From positions 434,001 through 498,000 of the forward strand of contig JALBYF010000003.1 in assembly GCA_023212725.1 (NCBI GenBank): a stretch of 64,000 nt of DNA, read 5' to 3'. Shown here piece after piece: positions 1 to 10,700 of the stretch. The first letter of the stretch is position 1. Each line of letters begins with the position of its first letter. The stretch comes from Tranzscheliella williamsii (taxonomy: Eukaryota; Basidiomycota; Ustilaginomycetes; Ustilaginales; Ustilaginaceae). Made by a program: the position numbers and the translations under genes. The notes beneath the pieces were generated by a model. That model ran no database searches. It was not told where the DNA came from and worked only from the letters and a program-made list of their open reading frames with translations.

Positions 1-106
1 TGCGAGCAAGAGAGGGAAGAGTACAAGCCAGGGAGGTAGGCAGGGAAGGGTGGAAGGAAGAGCATAAGAATGTCGGATATCGGAAATGGGAAGACGCTGG
101 CTCGGA

Positions 107-112
107 TATAAG
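107..112 (+). promoter_or_regulatory. Possible TATA box of glutathione synthetase gene
   Basis: A TATAAG hexamer lies about 110 bases before the ATG of the glutathione synthetase gene. Position and sequence fit a fungal TATA element, but many fungal promoters lack one, so this is a weak inference. Confidence 0.3.
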
Positions 113-220
113 GTAGTGAGCAGCAGGGCGCTGATGGCGACCGCCGGCTTCTTGCCCCGCTTTCACCATCCTTCGTTGTGCGGTGTAGCGTGAACAGCCG
201 CCACAACCAGACCGTTCCCA

Positions 221-1855
221 ATGGCGTCGACAAGCCTGCCGCCCTGGCCACCATCGCTCTCGGACGCCGCCAAGGAGTTTCTATCTGCCCAGGCTACCGA
301 TTTCGCCCTTAGCCATGGCCTCGTCTACCGGCCTGTGGCAGCCTCACCCTCGGCGCCCGCGGTGACAGACTCGGTGATCCATGCACCCTTTTCGCTCTTT
401 CCGTCGCCGTTTCCGCGGACGCTGTTCGACCAGGCCCAGACGATCCAGCCGGCCTACGACGCGCTGTATGCGTCCGTGTCGACCGATCACGAGTTCCTCT
501 GCCGGGTGATTGGCGAGTCTGTGATCGAGGTAGACGACTTCCAGAGGCGGCTGTGGCAGATCTACATCGAGGTGCGTGATGATCTCGTCCAGCCGCTCTC
601 ACTCGGCCTGTTTCGCAGCGACTACCTCCTGCACGATGCCGATAGCGAGGGCGACAAGGCGCCCACCGAGACGATGGGCAGCCGCACCGGCAGCCTGGCG
701 CTGAAGCAGGTCGAGTTTAACACCATCAGCGCCTCGTTCGGTGCGCTCTGCACCCAGGTCAATGCGCTCCACCGGCATCTCTCCTCCACGACCGCGTACG
801 CAGGCGCGCACCGCGGGCTCACCGAGCTGGATCGCCTGCCGCAGAACAAGGCGCTGGACGTGCTCGCCGGAGGCCTTGCCGCCGCCCACCAAGCCTACCT
901 CTCGCAACGGCAAGCACAAGACACGGCGCCTGGCTCCGGATCGTCCGACAGCGTATCTGTGCTGTTTGTGGTGCAGGAGGGCGAGCGGAATGCGTTTGAC
1001 CAGCGTCACATTGAGTATGCTCTGCAGCGGCGGGGCATTCGGGTTTTGCGGCAGACGTTGGGCGAGGTGGCCGCGCGCGCCTGCCTGCGGACGGAGAGGC
1101 GGACCCTGGTGCTGGCGCACCCTGTGCTGGGCGAGGTCGAGATCAGTACCGTCTACCTGCGCGCCGGGTACGGGCCGGGCGACTACCCGACCGAGCGCGA
1201 GTGGGCGACGCGCAAGATGCTCGAGCGCAGCGCCGCGGTCAAGTGTCCCTCGGTGGCAGTGCAGCTGGCGGGGGCCAAGAAGGTGCAGCAGGTCTTGGCC
1301 GAACCGGGCATGGTGGAGCGCTTTCTGCCGCGCCATCCCGCCAGCGCTGGCACCGGCGTGGAAGCCCAGCTCCGCGAGACCTTCACCGACCTCTACCCGC
1401 TGGACGACTCGGCACTGGGCCGCGAAGGCTACCGCCGCGCAACCATGCAGCCGCACCTCTACGTCCTCAAACCACAGCGCGAGGGCGGCGGCAACAATGT
1501 CTACCGCTCCGACATCCCCCCCTTCCTCGCGCAGCTCGAGCGCACCGCCCCCGCCTCCACCGTCCACCCCCGCCAGGCCTACATCCTCATGAGCCTCATC
1601 AAACCCCCCGCCGGCCTCGGCAACTACCTTATCAAGGCAGCCACCCCCGCCCCCCTCCTCGCCTCCGACACCGTCTCCGAACTAGGCGTCTACGGCGCCA
1701 TCCTCTTCGACAGCTCCGCCTCCCCTGACCATCACCCCCTCCCCATCCACCACCACCAATCCGGCGGCTACCTCCTTCGCACCAAGGGCAGAGACAGCGA
1801 CGAGGGCGGCGTCGCCGTCGGCTTCTCTGTCATCGACTCGGTCTATCTCGTCTAG
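221..1855 (+). CDS. GSH2: Glutathione synthetase
   Basis: A single-exon protein of 544 aa that matches eukaryotic glutathione synthetase, the cytosolic ATP-grasp enzyme joining gamma-glutamylcysteine and glycine in the last step of glutathione synthesis. Visible hallmarks are the substrate-binding block VEFNTIS near residue 166, the glycine-rich ATP loop EGGGNNVYR near residue 420, the block AYILMSLIKPP near residue 450 and a C-terminal segment (GVAVGFSVIDSVYLV) like the usual family ending. Length is slightly above the usual 470-500 aa because of short insertions, for example around residues 225-240. The ATG at 221 is the first in frame and starts just before conserved sequence. The gene converges on the V-ATPase subunit H gene, with 181 bases between the two stops. 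Assignment is firm from several independent motifs. Confidence 0.93.
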   Translation: MASTSLPPWPPSLSDAAKEFLSAQATDFALSHGLVYRPVAASPSAPAVTDSVIHAPFSLFPSPFPRTLFDQAQTIQPAYDALYASVSTDHEFLCRVIGESVIEVDDFQRRLWQIYIEVRDDLVQPLSLGLFRSDYLLHDADSEGDKAPTETMGSRTGSLALKQVEFNTISASFGALCTQVNALHRHLSSTTAYAGAHRGLTELDRLPQNKALDVLAGGLAAAHQAYLSQRQAQDTAPGSGSSDSVSVLFVVQEGERNAFDQRHIEYALQRRGIRVLRQTLGEVAARACLRTERRTLVLAHPVLGEVEISTVYLRAGYGPGDYPTEREWATRKMLERSAAVKCPSVAVQLAGAKKVQQVLAEPGMVERFLPRHPASAGTGVEAQLRETFTDLYPLDDSALGREGYRRATMQPHLYVLKPQREGGGNNVYRSDIPPFLAQLERTAPASTVHPRQAYILMSLIKPPAGLGNYLIKAATPAPLLASDTVSELGVYGAILFDSSASPDHHPLPIHHHQSGGYLLRTKGRDSDEGGVAVGFSVIDSVYLV

Positions 1856-2036
1856 CCGCGCCGCATACATAGCTACACACACATCCTAGAAATGCCAGCT
1901 AGACGATGCCAATCCGCAGCAAGACGCTTGATCGACATACCGAGACAGGCACAATGTAGAGTAAGACGGGACATGGATGGTGAGGGCGGGGGTAGCTTGC
2001 TGGGGACGATGGGGGCCAGTGGAAACCGTGGCCCGG

Positions 2037-3842
2037 TTAGCGCCAGCTGGCAGAGACAAGCTTGGCGACGGTATGGAGCGCGTGGTACTTGACGTTGGCG
2101 TCGGGGTGGGACATGAGGTCCATGATGCGGGCCTTGGCGCCCAGATCGGTGACGCGCTTCTTGCCCTGCTCGAAGAAGTGGACGAACTGGCCCACGTCCG
2201 AACAGGCCACCGCCAGCGTGGTCGGGTCGTCGCTCTGCTTGAGCACGGCAACCAGCTCCTTCAGCACCTTACCGTCCTCTTCGACCAGCCTGTAGGCGTT
2301 CTGCTTCCAGAACTCGTCCAGCTCGTGCACCGGGCTTTCGAACGTGAGCGTGCCCGACTGGATTTCGGACAGATATTCGTCAAAGGTGGTCATTGTCTTG
2401 AGACGTTCGGCCAGATCCGCCTTGATAAACTGCAGATCGTCTTCGATCTCTTCGTCGGACCACTTCCTGGCCAAGAGACTTTCCGAAAGCGGCAGGCACT
2501 TGCTGCCCAACATCACAGGCGCATTCACAGCGGCAGCCTTGACAAGCAGATTGCGCAAGGTGGCAATGGTAACACGCGTCACCTTCTCCTTGACAGCGTT
2601 GCGCGCAACATCGACCAGCAGCGGAATAAGGCCAAGCTTGGTGTTGATCTCAGCGGCAATTTCCTGGTGGAAGCTGAGCAGCCAGAAGCACAGCACGACC
2701 TGGTAGATAAGCTGCGTACCCGCACGCGTCGGACCACCACCGGACCCATCAGCACCAGCGACCAGGCTGGAGGCCGCGCTGAGCGCCGACGGCCGTGAAG
2801 GCGTAGCAGAGCCAGAGCCAGCAGGCGAATTGACGCTAGAGTTCAACGCAGACGCGCTGGGAGCGTTGCTCAGCCGCAAAAGATGCGTCAGCTCGGAAAG
2901 GAGGCCCCTGTCGACGTCGCCGGGCGGCTGTGGATCATCATCCTGCTCGTGCGAAGCAGCTGTCTTGCTCCGCTCGTCCTGTTTCGATGATTCGCCCATC
3001 TTGGCAACCTCTCCCTGCCAGACTTCCATTCGGTAGACTTGCGTCCTCAGTAGAGATTCCAACAGCACGAGAGCAATTTCCGGGCCGTTGCCTTCGGCGA
3101 AGTCGGGCAATGTCCTGCGCGATGCTGGAGTGCTGCTGGCAATGGCGTTAGCATTGGTGTTGGCAGCACCGGTGCGTGGTGAAGCGTGCTGCCCGTTTGT
3201 GGCGGCATTGCTATTGTTGTTGGTTGCGCCTCTGAGAAGCGAAGCGAGGAAGCTCAAAAGACGAGGCAACACTGTAGGCGGCGGTTTGGGTTGGGAAGAG
3301 TTGGACGCGGAGAAGACAAGCAGGAGGGTGAGGAAATGGGCCGATTTCATCTGAACAAAGTCGTCGGCAACATCCAGCAGCTTGACAAAGGGCTTCCACG
3401 GAAAGCCGATGCCCTCATGCTCTTCCTGTCCGTTGAGGGAGAGGAAGAGGGCAAGCCTGTCATCGTGCTCGGACAGCATATCGTCAATGAGGACCAAGAT
3501 CTGCTGAAGGGTATCGGTACGACTAAGTTTGGCGAGCAATCGAAGGTAGAGCGAGACATAGTCCTGGCCCTGTTCCTCGAAAAGCGGGTCGAGCTTGGAC
3601 CTGTTCTGGCCCACCGCAATGGCATCGACGCTCTTGATCATCTTGAGCTCCTGTGCACTGAGCAGGTCGGCCCGATGGTAACCCTCCCATGGGATAGGTC
3701 GGGCTCGGATCTTCTGCGTCAACTCCTGGATCCATCTGTTTGTGAGGTAGACGAGTGGAGGCGCCTCGACAGTCTCTGTCTTCTTTTTTGTGCCCTGTTG
3801 GGCCTCAGCACCCTGCTGCTGCTTGGAAGTTGAGGCAGACAT
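2037..3842 (-). CDS. VMA13: V-type proton ATPase subunit H
   Basis: A 601-aa protein matching the regulatory subunit H (Vma13) of the vacuolar V1 sector, which couples or silences ATP hydrolysis between V1 and V0. The N-terminal armadillo-like part carries TNRWIQELTQKIRARPIPW and the C-terminal part carries NLLVKAA..., DEFWKQNAYRL and HPDANVKYHALHTVAKLV, all typical of the family. It is longer than yeast Vma13 (478 aa) because of two low-complexity insertions, an Asn/Ala/Ser-rich one near residues 200-240 and a Ser/Gly/Ala-rich one near 310-360. The frame continues 13 codons upstream only from a TTG, so the ATG at 3842 (MSAST) is taken as the start. It is divergent from the mL46 gene, with a shared 527-base promoter region. 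Confidence 0.92.
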   Translation of the reverse strand: MSASTSKQQQGAEAQQGTKKKTETVEAPPLVYLTNRWIQELTQKIRARPIPWEGYHRADLLSAQELKMIKSVDAIAVGQNRSKLDPLFEEQGQDYVSLYLRLLAKLSRTDTLQQILVLIDDMLSEHDDRLALFLSLNGQEEHEGIGFPWKPFVKLLDVADDFVQMKSAHFLTLLLVFSASNSSQPKPPPTVLPRLLSFLASLLRGATNNNSNAATNGQHASPRTGAANTNANAIASSTPASRRTLPDFAEGNGPEIALVLLESLLRTQVYRMEVWQGEVAKMGESSKQDERSKTAASHEQDDDPQPPGDVDRGLLSELTHLLRLSNAPSASALNSSVNSPAGSGSATPSRPSALSAASSLVAGADGSGGGPTRAGTQLIYQVVLCFWLLSFHQEIAAEINTKLGLIPLLVDVARNAVKEKVTRVTIATLRNLLVKAAAVNAPVMLGSKCLPLSESLLARKWSDEEIEDDLQFIKADLAERLKTMTTFDEYLSEIQSGTLTFESPVHELDEFWKQNAYRLVEEDGKVLKELVAVLKQSDDPTTLAVACSDVGQFVHFFEQGKKRVTDLGAKARIMDLMSHPDANVKYHALHTVAKLVSASWR

Positions 3843-4369
3843 GGCAGTCGTTCTACTCGATTGGCCAAGCCAAATCGCCAACTATGTGCAGGAGCGAAGC
3901 TGGATTCAGGCACTTGCGGAGATAGAAGCAGCTCTGCCAGGCTTGCAAGCACGTAGACCGCACTGCGGATCGAAGCAATCGAAAGGGAAGGCGAGGATGC
4001 GAGTGAGGCAGGTCTAGAAGGGAGCAAGGCAGATATCGAGCTGGTAAGCTAAGGGCCCGCGAGAGTGAGTTGGATTTGAACATGCGAGCCAAGCCCCTTT
4101 CGAATCCAAAGTGGCCCGTACGCGCCGTCCCAAGCTCCGCCTAGCACTGCCAATTTCCATATCAACCTGTTAACAGTCGCCAATTCCTCCACTGCAACGT
4201 GATCGGCACCGATGCCAGTCCTCTTTGCCTTTATCGTGCGAAAGACCAAAGACCTGTTCATGCAGGCATGCGAAGAAGAATTGGATTTTTCTGACTTTGG
4301 ACCTTACCATACCCTCGACCCCAGCGACACCCGTCCATCTTTCAACTACACCAAGACGGATCTGCAGCG
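3843..4369. promoter_or_regulatory. Shared divergent promoter region, VMA13 and mL46
   Basis: These 527 bases separate two divergently read genes and must hold both promoters and both 5' leaders. No convincing TATA box, ORF or repeat is visible. Short ORFs here (for example from 4212) run into the mL46 exon in the wrong frame and are not credible genes. Confidence 0.5.
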
Positions 4370-5487
4370 ATGTCGGCACGGTCAGCTACCTCACAGGTAC
4401 GAGCTCTGTCAAGCAGGGAGTCGTCACGGCGCTTTTTGCATTCCTCGACCAGCTGCAGCCAGGCAGCACCACCGACAGCCTCTGAAGCAGCGCCAGCAGC
4501 AGCAGCAGCAACGTCCTCTTCTTCCACTCTGGCCTCCGGTGTCTCCTCAGATACAAATGCATCGGCACCTTCTTCGGCAAGCAGGCTTTTCAGCTCGCTC
4601 ATTCTTTCCAGACCGCCTGTGATCATGCGCGAACCGACCAGCTTTGAACGAGCCTACCATGAATATAACCGGCAGCTGTCGGAGGCCCTCCAGCAACCTT
4701 TCCCAAAGGACTTTTACTTCAAGAAAGGATCTGCAGCGGAGACCCGTTTCGATGAGGATCAGGCGAGCGCTTCGCTAGGGTTTTCAGCCATCGCATCTAC
4801 GCAGAGTTCTTCATCCAAGAGCGCCTCGAAGCAGAAGCAGCAATCCACCAAACCAAGCGACAGCTCCGCTACGGCTTCCACGGCGAGCGGCAGTACCACG
4901 GGCGCGGCTGAAGGAGAGATCGAGAGTAGGCCACTTCCACGGACCACCGAAGCTGACTCGAAGAACGACCTTCAGAGTCTCGAGCGCAAACTTGATAGCA
5001 CTTTGTTCTTGGTGGTCAAACAGAAGGCGTCCAAAATGTCTGCCTCCTGGGTCTTTCCATCTAAAGCGCTACCTGCCGATAGGAAGCAAAACCTTCACCA
5101 TGTAAGTTCCGCGTTTGGTGGTACGATCCGTCTGGCATTGGTTATGGCCGGTAATTGACGTTAGCTGCTGCATGTCATCGGCCCGGCTCCTTGTCCTGTT
5201 AGGTTGCCCCTTGCTCGGTGACGGATTCATTGGGAAAAGACATGGACATCTGGATGGTCTCTAATCTTCCGGTTGGCCTGTACAAGTCTGGTGATGCCAC
5301 GGCCCCGTCTGCGGAAAAGACCTACTTCCTGCGAGCGCACATCCTTGCTGGCAATGCTAAGCTGGCAAAGGAGACGGGAAACATCGAAGATTTCCAATGG
5401 CTCACCAAGGACGAGATACAGAAACTGATGAGTGACACTCAGAACACGGCCTACTGGCACCACGTCGAGGATTTGCTTGACCCGTAA
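4370..5487 (+). CDS. MRPL46: Mitochondrial large ribosomal subunit protein mL46 (2 exons)
   Basis: Exons 4370-5101 and 5203-5487 give a 338-aa protein. The intron (5102-5202, GTAAGT...TTAG) lies exactly between codons and restores the frame into the second half. The protein matches mL46 (yeast Mrpl17), a Nudix-fold structural protein of the mitochondrial ribosome. It starts with an Arg/Ser-rich presequence (MSARSATSQVRALSSRESS) suited to mitochondrial import. Recognisable family blocks are FERAYHEYNRQLSEALQQPFP around residue 90, LESTLFLVV-like LDSTLFLVVKQK near 210, and the C-terminal TYFLRAHILAG plus FQWLTKDEIQKLM. A Ser/Thr/Ala-rich stretch at about residues 140-185 is a lineage-specific insertion. 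Without the intron the first exon runs to a stop at 5158 and would lose the Nudix C-terminal half. Confidence 0.88.
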
Positions 5488-5635
5488 CGTAGCCTCACGC
5501 CCAGAACTGTAACCATCAGATGTACCCGCCAGTCTGGATCCATCTTGCTCTTTTTCAGAAAAAGCGTGCGCTTAGATCTAACAGAGCTGTCGGGGAGAAG
5601 TAGTGAATCACAATCACAATGCTGAGTAGGAACAG

Positions 5636-5649
5636 TCACAGTACTGTGA
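5636..5649. repeat. 14-base perfect palindrome
   Basis: TCACAGTACTGTGA is its own reverse complement. It lies about 150 bases after the mL46 stop in a region without genes. It could be a dimer-type protein binding site or chance; no further copies of the full palindrome were noticed. Confidence 0.6.
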
Positions 5650-6965
5650 ATTGCCATCGGGTGTGCGGGAGTATCGGCCGAAATTGGCGGTCTTCGCACA
5701 CAAATGCGGTCTACATGACAGAATCATGCCTTCTGCCAAGTTATGCACCTCTTGCTGCTGAGTTTTGAGTCTTGCACGTTCCATGGGATGGGCGTCCGCG
5801 CTGCGGGCACAGACGTGGAAGACCGGCCGCGGTGCTGTGTCATGACACAGCCGAGTACAGTAGGTGTGCCGTGTAGTTAGGCCACAGGGACAATAACCAG
5901 GCAGATGGGATTCAGACCTGCCACGTCTGCGAAAGCGAAGGCTGTTGGGGGCCAGGGTCAGAAGAGGCGATGGCCTCACGCCATTCGCATCTCGCATGCG
6001 TGTAAGCCAGAGGCAGGCACAGCGTTGCATGTGCACCCGCCTGGTTTCGGCAACAAGCGAGCCCGCACGCAGAGAAGAGCTTCACTTGGCGACTCGCTTG
6101 CTCACTGGCGCCGCTTTGCTGATTTAGATGTTTTTCATGAATCGTAGTGATGCCATGCAACGATTTACGATGCGATTCGTTTCAACTCGCTGCGCTTCCA
6201 TCGCTTTTCGATGGTAAGTGCCGACGCGGCATTACCCGGCTAATCAATCGAGATTCTGAACACTGACAGCCCTGCCTCCTTTTTCGCCCCATAAGGTGGG
6301 AGGGTTTCGTGGCACTAGCGCGGTATACGCCGCGTCTCTTTCCCGCCTTTACTAGATCCATTTTCCGACAACCCTTGGACTGCTCATCGTGATTGGCACG
6401 GCGTGCATGCGCTGCCGTCCCGCCGAGCCTTCGCGCCGAGCCTTGCCATCCAAGCTGCTGCTGCGCCTGTACTGTTTCCTCGCTCTCGTGCCCCCTCGCA
6501 GCTCAACCCCACACACTTCCAAGCCATATTAGTGTGGCTTGGGGCTGGTATATCTCGCAGAACGTTTGACTGTTGCCAGCATGGGTTGCGTTCAGGCCGT
6601 GGTGGGGTTGTCGACCAGTCCCCGACCCTGACAGATATGATGAGAGATGATCGCTGCTGCTCCAAGGCCGCGTTCTGTATCGCTGTGCTGACAGTTTTGA
6701 GTGAGCTTGGCACTATGACACTCGGATCGGGACAATCGCAATGTGAGTGTTCGACGATTATGCGCGCATGTGCGCCAGCTTGGAAGAGAGGAGGCATAGT
6801 TCGCCAGCAATGTGACTGTGAATGTGGATGCTACTGCTTTTTCTTTTTCTTTTGGATGCTACTGCTGTACCGAGCGTGGCAGCGTAGTCCGTGGCTGTTC
6901 GCGGACCCGCTCGGCTGGCAGCCACAATCTAATTCGCTGTGCATTCGAGCGTGCATCTAACGACC

Positions 6966-7060
6966 GCGTTTTGCATCCACGTCTGCATCATGTCTGCATC
7001 CACGTCTGCGTCCACGCTGCATCCACGTCTGCATCGGAATCTGCTTCCAAATCTGCTTCC
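6966..7060 (+). repeat. Imperfect repeats related to TGCATCCACGTC
   Basis: Several near-identical copies of a 10-14 base unit built on TCTGCATCCACG, followed by TCTGCTTCCAA copies, sit in the probable leader or promoter of CYC8. They look like slippage-grown simple repeats with no coding frame of interest. Confidence 0.6.
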
Positions 7061-7250
7061 AAGTCGGTGAGTGTCAGGCGTCTGGCGTCTGGCGTCCTAT
7101 GGCCTCGGATTCGGTCTGAACAATCTCACTCACATATCTCGCCGCTCTTTTCTGCACCTCGCTCGGTCCGCTTGTGAGTCGCGCGCTCGTCATCTTCGAT
7201 CTTCATTTCACGTTAGTCTTCTCCACCACTTACCATCACCAGCATCGTCA

Positions 7251-7320
7251 GCACCACCACCATCAGCACCATCACCATCAGCACCACCACCATCAGCACC
7301 ACCACCTTCATCGTCATCAC
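7251..7320 (+). repeat. CAC/CAT trinucleotide tract
   Basis: A near-continuous run of CACCAC, CATCAG and CACCAT triplets in the presumed 5' leader of CYC8. In the frame of a short ORF it reads as poly-His/Gln, but that ORF lies outside any conserved protein, so it is treated as a non-coding simple repeat. Confidence 0.65.
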
Positions 7321-7758
7321 TCAATCCTCGGTCGTCACAATCAGCTCAGCCAGCAGCAACTGATTCTGGTTCTGGCTGGTCACCTCTGCGCAGGCCTCCT
7401 CTTCCGTTTCCCCTCCGCTCGTTCTTCTTTCCTTCTTCCAGCCCCCTTGAAGTCGTTCCAGACGGACAAGACGGATCTTACTCTTATCGTTTGCTGGATC
7501 ATCCGCCCGTCTCGTCGCGGCCGTACAGCCTTGTCGATTACCTTTGATTTTGCCAAGACAAGCCCACTGCCGCACTGGCACAACATCATCCTCCTCTTTT
7601 ACCGTCTTGACCTTCTTGTTTGTTGACACGCTTTCATCGGGTATAAACCATAGCGGTGCACGACTTGTCTTTTCATCATCAAACCGTAGTAGCAGTAACG
7701 CGCTCTTCCACACTCTGCTTAAAGGTGTGAGGAGGACGCTGTTCAACGTTGGTCAGCT

Positions 7759-10700
7759 ATGCCGCCCTCAAGACATAGTACTCACTCTTCCCACCAGCAG
7801 CACCCGAATCCCAGGGATCTTCACCACTCCGGGCCTCCGCCACCCCATCCATCAGGCCCCGCTTCCCACACCGGACCCGGCGGACCTTCGATGCACCATC
7901 CACATTCCGCCTATGCCCAATCCATGCCTCCCCCGCCCGGACTGCCACCGCACGCCATGAACGGTTCCAACGGCCCGCCGCCTGGTCCTGGTGGTCCGCC
8001 TCCTCGCATGATGATGGCAGATGTCATGGGGGCAAACGGCCCACCGCCTCCGCCCCCTCACATTCCACGCTCCTCTTCAGCGCAAAGCCACCATATGATT
8101 GAAGCCGGAGGTCCAGCAGCCGCGCCCCCTCCCCACTCGTCACCTGCCGTACAAAAGCTCGCCTTGGCGAACGAATCAGCCTGGGTCTCGATAGGTTCTT
8201 CTGCCGAAGCCATGGAAGACTACGAACGTGCCCTTGCCGCCTACGAAGCCGCTTTACGTCAAAACCCTTACTCAGTGCCGGCGCTCAGTGCTATCGCAGG
8301 CGTCCACCGCACCTTGGACAATTTCGAAAAGGCGGTCGACTTTTTCCAGCGGGTGCTCAACATTGTGCCAGAAAACGGAGATACTTGGGGTTCCATGGGG
8401 CATTGCTACCTGATGATGGACGATCTACAACGTGCATATACCGCCTACCAGCAAGCTCTCTATCATCTTCCTAATCCAAAAGAGCCGAAACTCTGGTATG
8501 GCATTGGCATCCTCTACGACCGATACGGCAGCCTTGAGCATGCCGAGGAGGCTTTCGCCAGCGTCGTTCGCATGGATCCAAACTACGAAAAGGCGAACGA
8601 AATCTACTTTCGCTTGGGAATCATATACAAGCAGCAAAACAAGTTTCCAGCCAGCTTGGATTGCTTCCGCTATATCCTCAACAATCCGCCCCGTCCCCTC
8701 ACCGAAATCGATATCTGGTTTCAGATCGGTCACGTCTATGAGCAGCAAAAGGAGTTCAATGCTGCCAAAGAGGCCTACGAGCGTGTCCTTGCTGAAAATC
8801 CCAATCATGCCAAAGTGCTGCAACAGCTCGGATGGCTCTATCACCTGTCTAACGCTGGCTTCAACAACCAGGAGCGCGCCATTCAGTTCCTCACCAAGAG
8901 TTTGGAGTCGGATCCCAACGATGCACAGAGTTGGTACTTGCTCGGAAGAGCCTACATGGCTGGACAGAACTACAACAAGGCGTATGAGGCATACCAGCAG
9001 GCCGTCTACCGTGATGGCAAAAATCCGACGTTCTGGTGCTCCATTGGTGTGCTCTACTACCAAATCAACCAGTACCGGGATGCGCTCGATGCGTATTCAC
9101 GCGCCATCAGGCTCAATCCTTACATTTCCGAGGTCTGGTTCGATCTTGGAAGCCTTTACGAAGCCTGTAACAACCAGATTGGCGATGCTATTCATGCTTA
9201 TGAGCGAGCCGCCGATCTCGATCCCGACAATCCACAAATCCAGCAGCGTCTCGTGCTGCTGAGAAACGCTGAGGCCAAAGGTGGGGAGTTGCCAGAGGCC
9301 CCGGTTCCGCAAGACGTTCACCCGACCGCCTATGCCAACAACAGCGGTACAGCTCCTGGCCCTCCCACTCAGATCGGTGGCGGTCCTCCTTCATCGTATC
9401 CGGTAACTCTGGGCGGCCCGCAGTTGGCCGGAACCGGCGGATCACGTGGAGAGATCGGTGAACGCGACCTTCCCGGGCCAGGACATTTACCCCAAAATCA
9501 ATCGCCTCCCTTTCGTGGTGCGCCTCCCCCGATTCCCACTATCGACGATCGCGGCTCGCGCGGCCCTCCTCCAGGCGCGCTGGCTCCAATGGCCAGCGGT
9601 CCCGCTGGTGCCGATCCACACCTGCGAGGCGGCTATCCGCAATCTCGGGGACCTTCGCCAGCACCTCGACTTGATCCTTACGGCAGACGGATGGGTTCAC
9701 CACCTCGACGATCCCCACCGCCGCCAACTCTACGCTCTGACGTCCACGACATGCACAACCATGGACACGGGCACGGACATGCGCATGGACATGGCCATGA
9801 CCCCCGCGGCCCTCCTCCGCCTGGTGCAGGAGGGCCACCGCCCCCGCTTGATCAGTATGGACGACCCATGCCCGGACAGATGGCGGAGCGCGAACGCGAC
9901 CTGGAGTGGGAAAGGGAGCGAGAGCGCGTCGCTCGTAGCTATCCTTCCGGAGGCAGGGTCACGCCGAAAAATGAAGCAGGTTACGCCAGATCGCAGCAAG
10001 GAAGCAATGCGCCTTCTCCAGCCTTCGGTAGGCCTCCTGCCTATGGACGTGAGGATCCGCGGGACTATTACAACAATGGCAGCAGCAACGGTCCCGGTGG
10101 CCATGGAGGATACGAGCGAGGGCCTCCACCAGGAATGCGTCATGACGAAAGAGGACCACCTCCTCCGCCGTTTGAGCATGAGCGAGGGCATTTCCCGCCT
10201 CCGGGCCCCCGTTACGATCCTTATGCGGATGGACTGGACGGACCCAAGGGGCCTAGACCGCCGGTTGGTCTGCGTGGACCAACACCTGACGCGGAGAGAA
10301 TGCGCCCCAGCGACTACCCATCCCATCAGCCCATGGAAGCACCCGAAAACCGCGGCACGGGGGTATCGGCAGGATCTGCGGGACCAGTGGGGCAGTCAGC
10401 AGCCAAATCCCGTCGAGGACCCAAGGGTAGGGAAGATCTGGATGGAATGGCCGCTCCTCCTTCTCCTGCTGCCTCGGCAGCGAGTAAGAAGGCTAAAGCG
10501 GCTGGGTCCAGAGCCGGCTCGCCCTGGTCCGGCAAGGCTGGTACCGCAGCGAAGAACGGGTCGCGATCCGATGCAAAAGGTTCTTCCGGTCTCGCTGGGA
10601 GCAAGAAAGGCGCTTCCACTTCCGTCAAAGGTCGAGAGGATGATCTCGCCTCTCGTCCTGCTTCTCGCCCCGCGTCGCCTGCCACCGGTGAAGTCGTGCA

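Larger units (their letters stand above)
5488..7758. other. 2.3 kb without a convincing gene upstream of CYC8
   Basis: This gap between mL46 and CYC8 contains only overlapping short ORFs (the longest about 185 aa) with biased, low-complexity composition and no family resemblance. It most likely holds the mL46 terminator and the promoter and long 5' leader of CYC8. Visible structure is a 14-base perfect palindrome at 5636-5649, a run of related TGCATCCACGTCTG-type repeats at about 6970-7060, and a CAC/CAT trinucleotide tract at 7251-7320. A GTGAGT near 7065 could be a leader-intron donor, but no partner site can be fixed by eye. Confidence 0.5.

Noticed and set aside
599..1567. Minus-strand ORF of 322 aa opposite the glutathione synthetase gene
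   Set aside because: It mirrors a firmly identified gene, is Gly/Arg/Leu-biased and has no domain; high GC keeps the opposite frame open.
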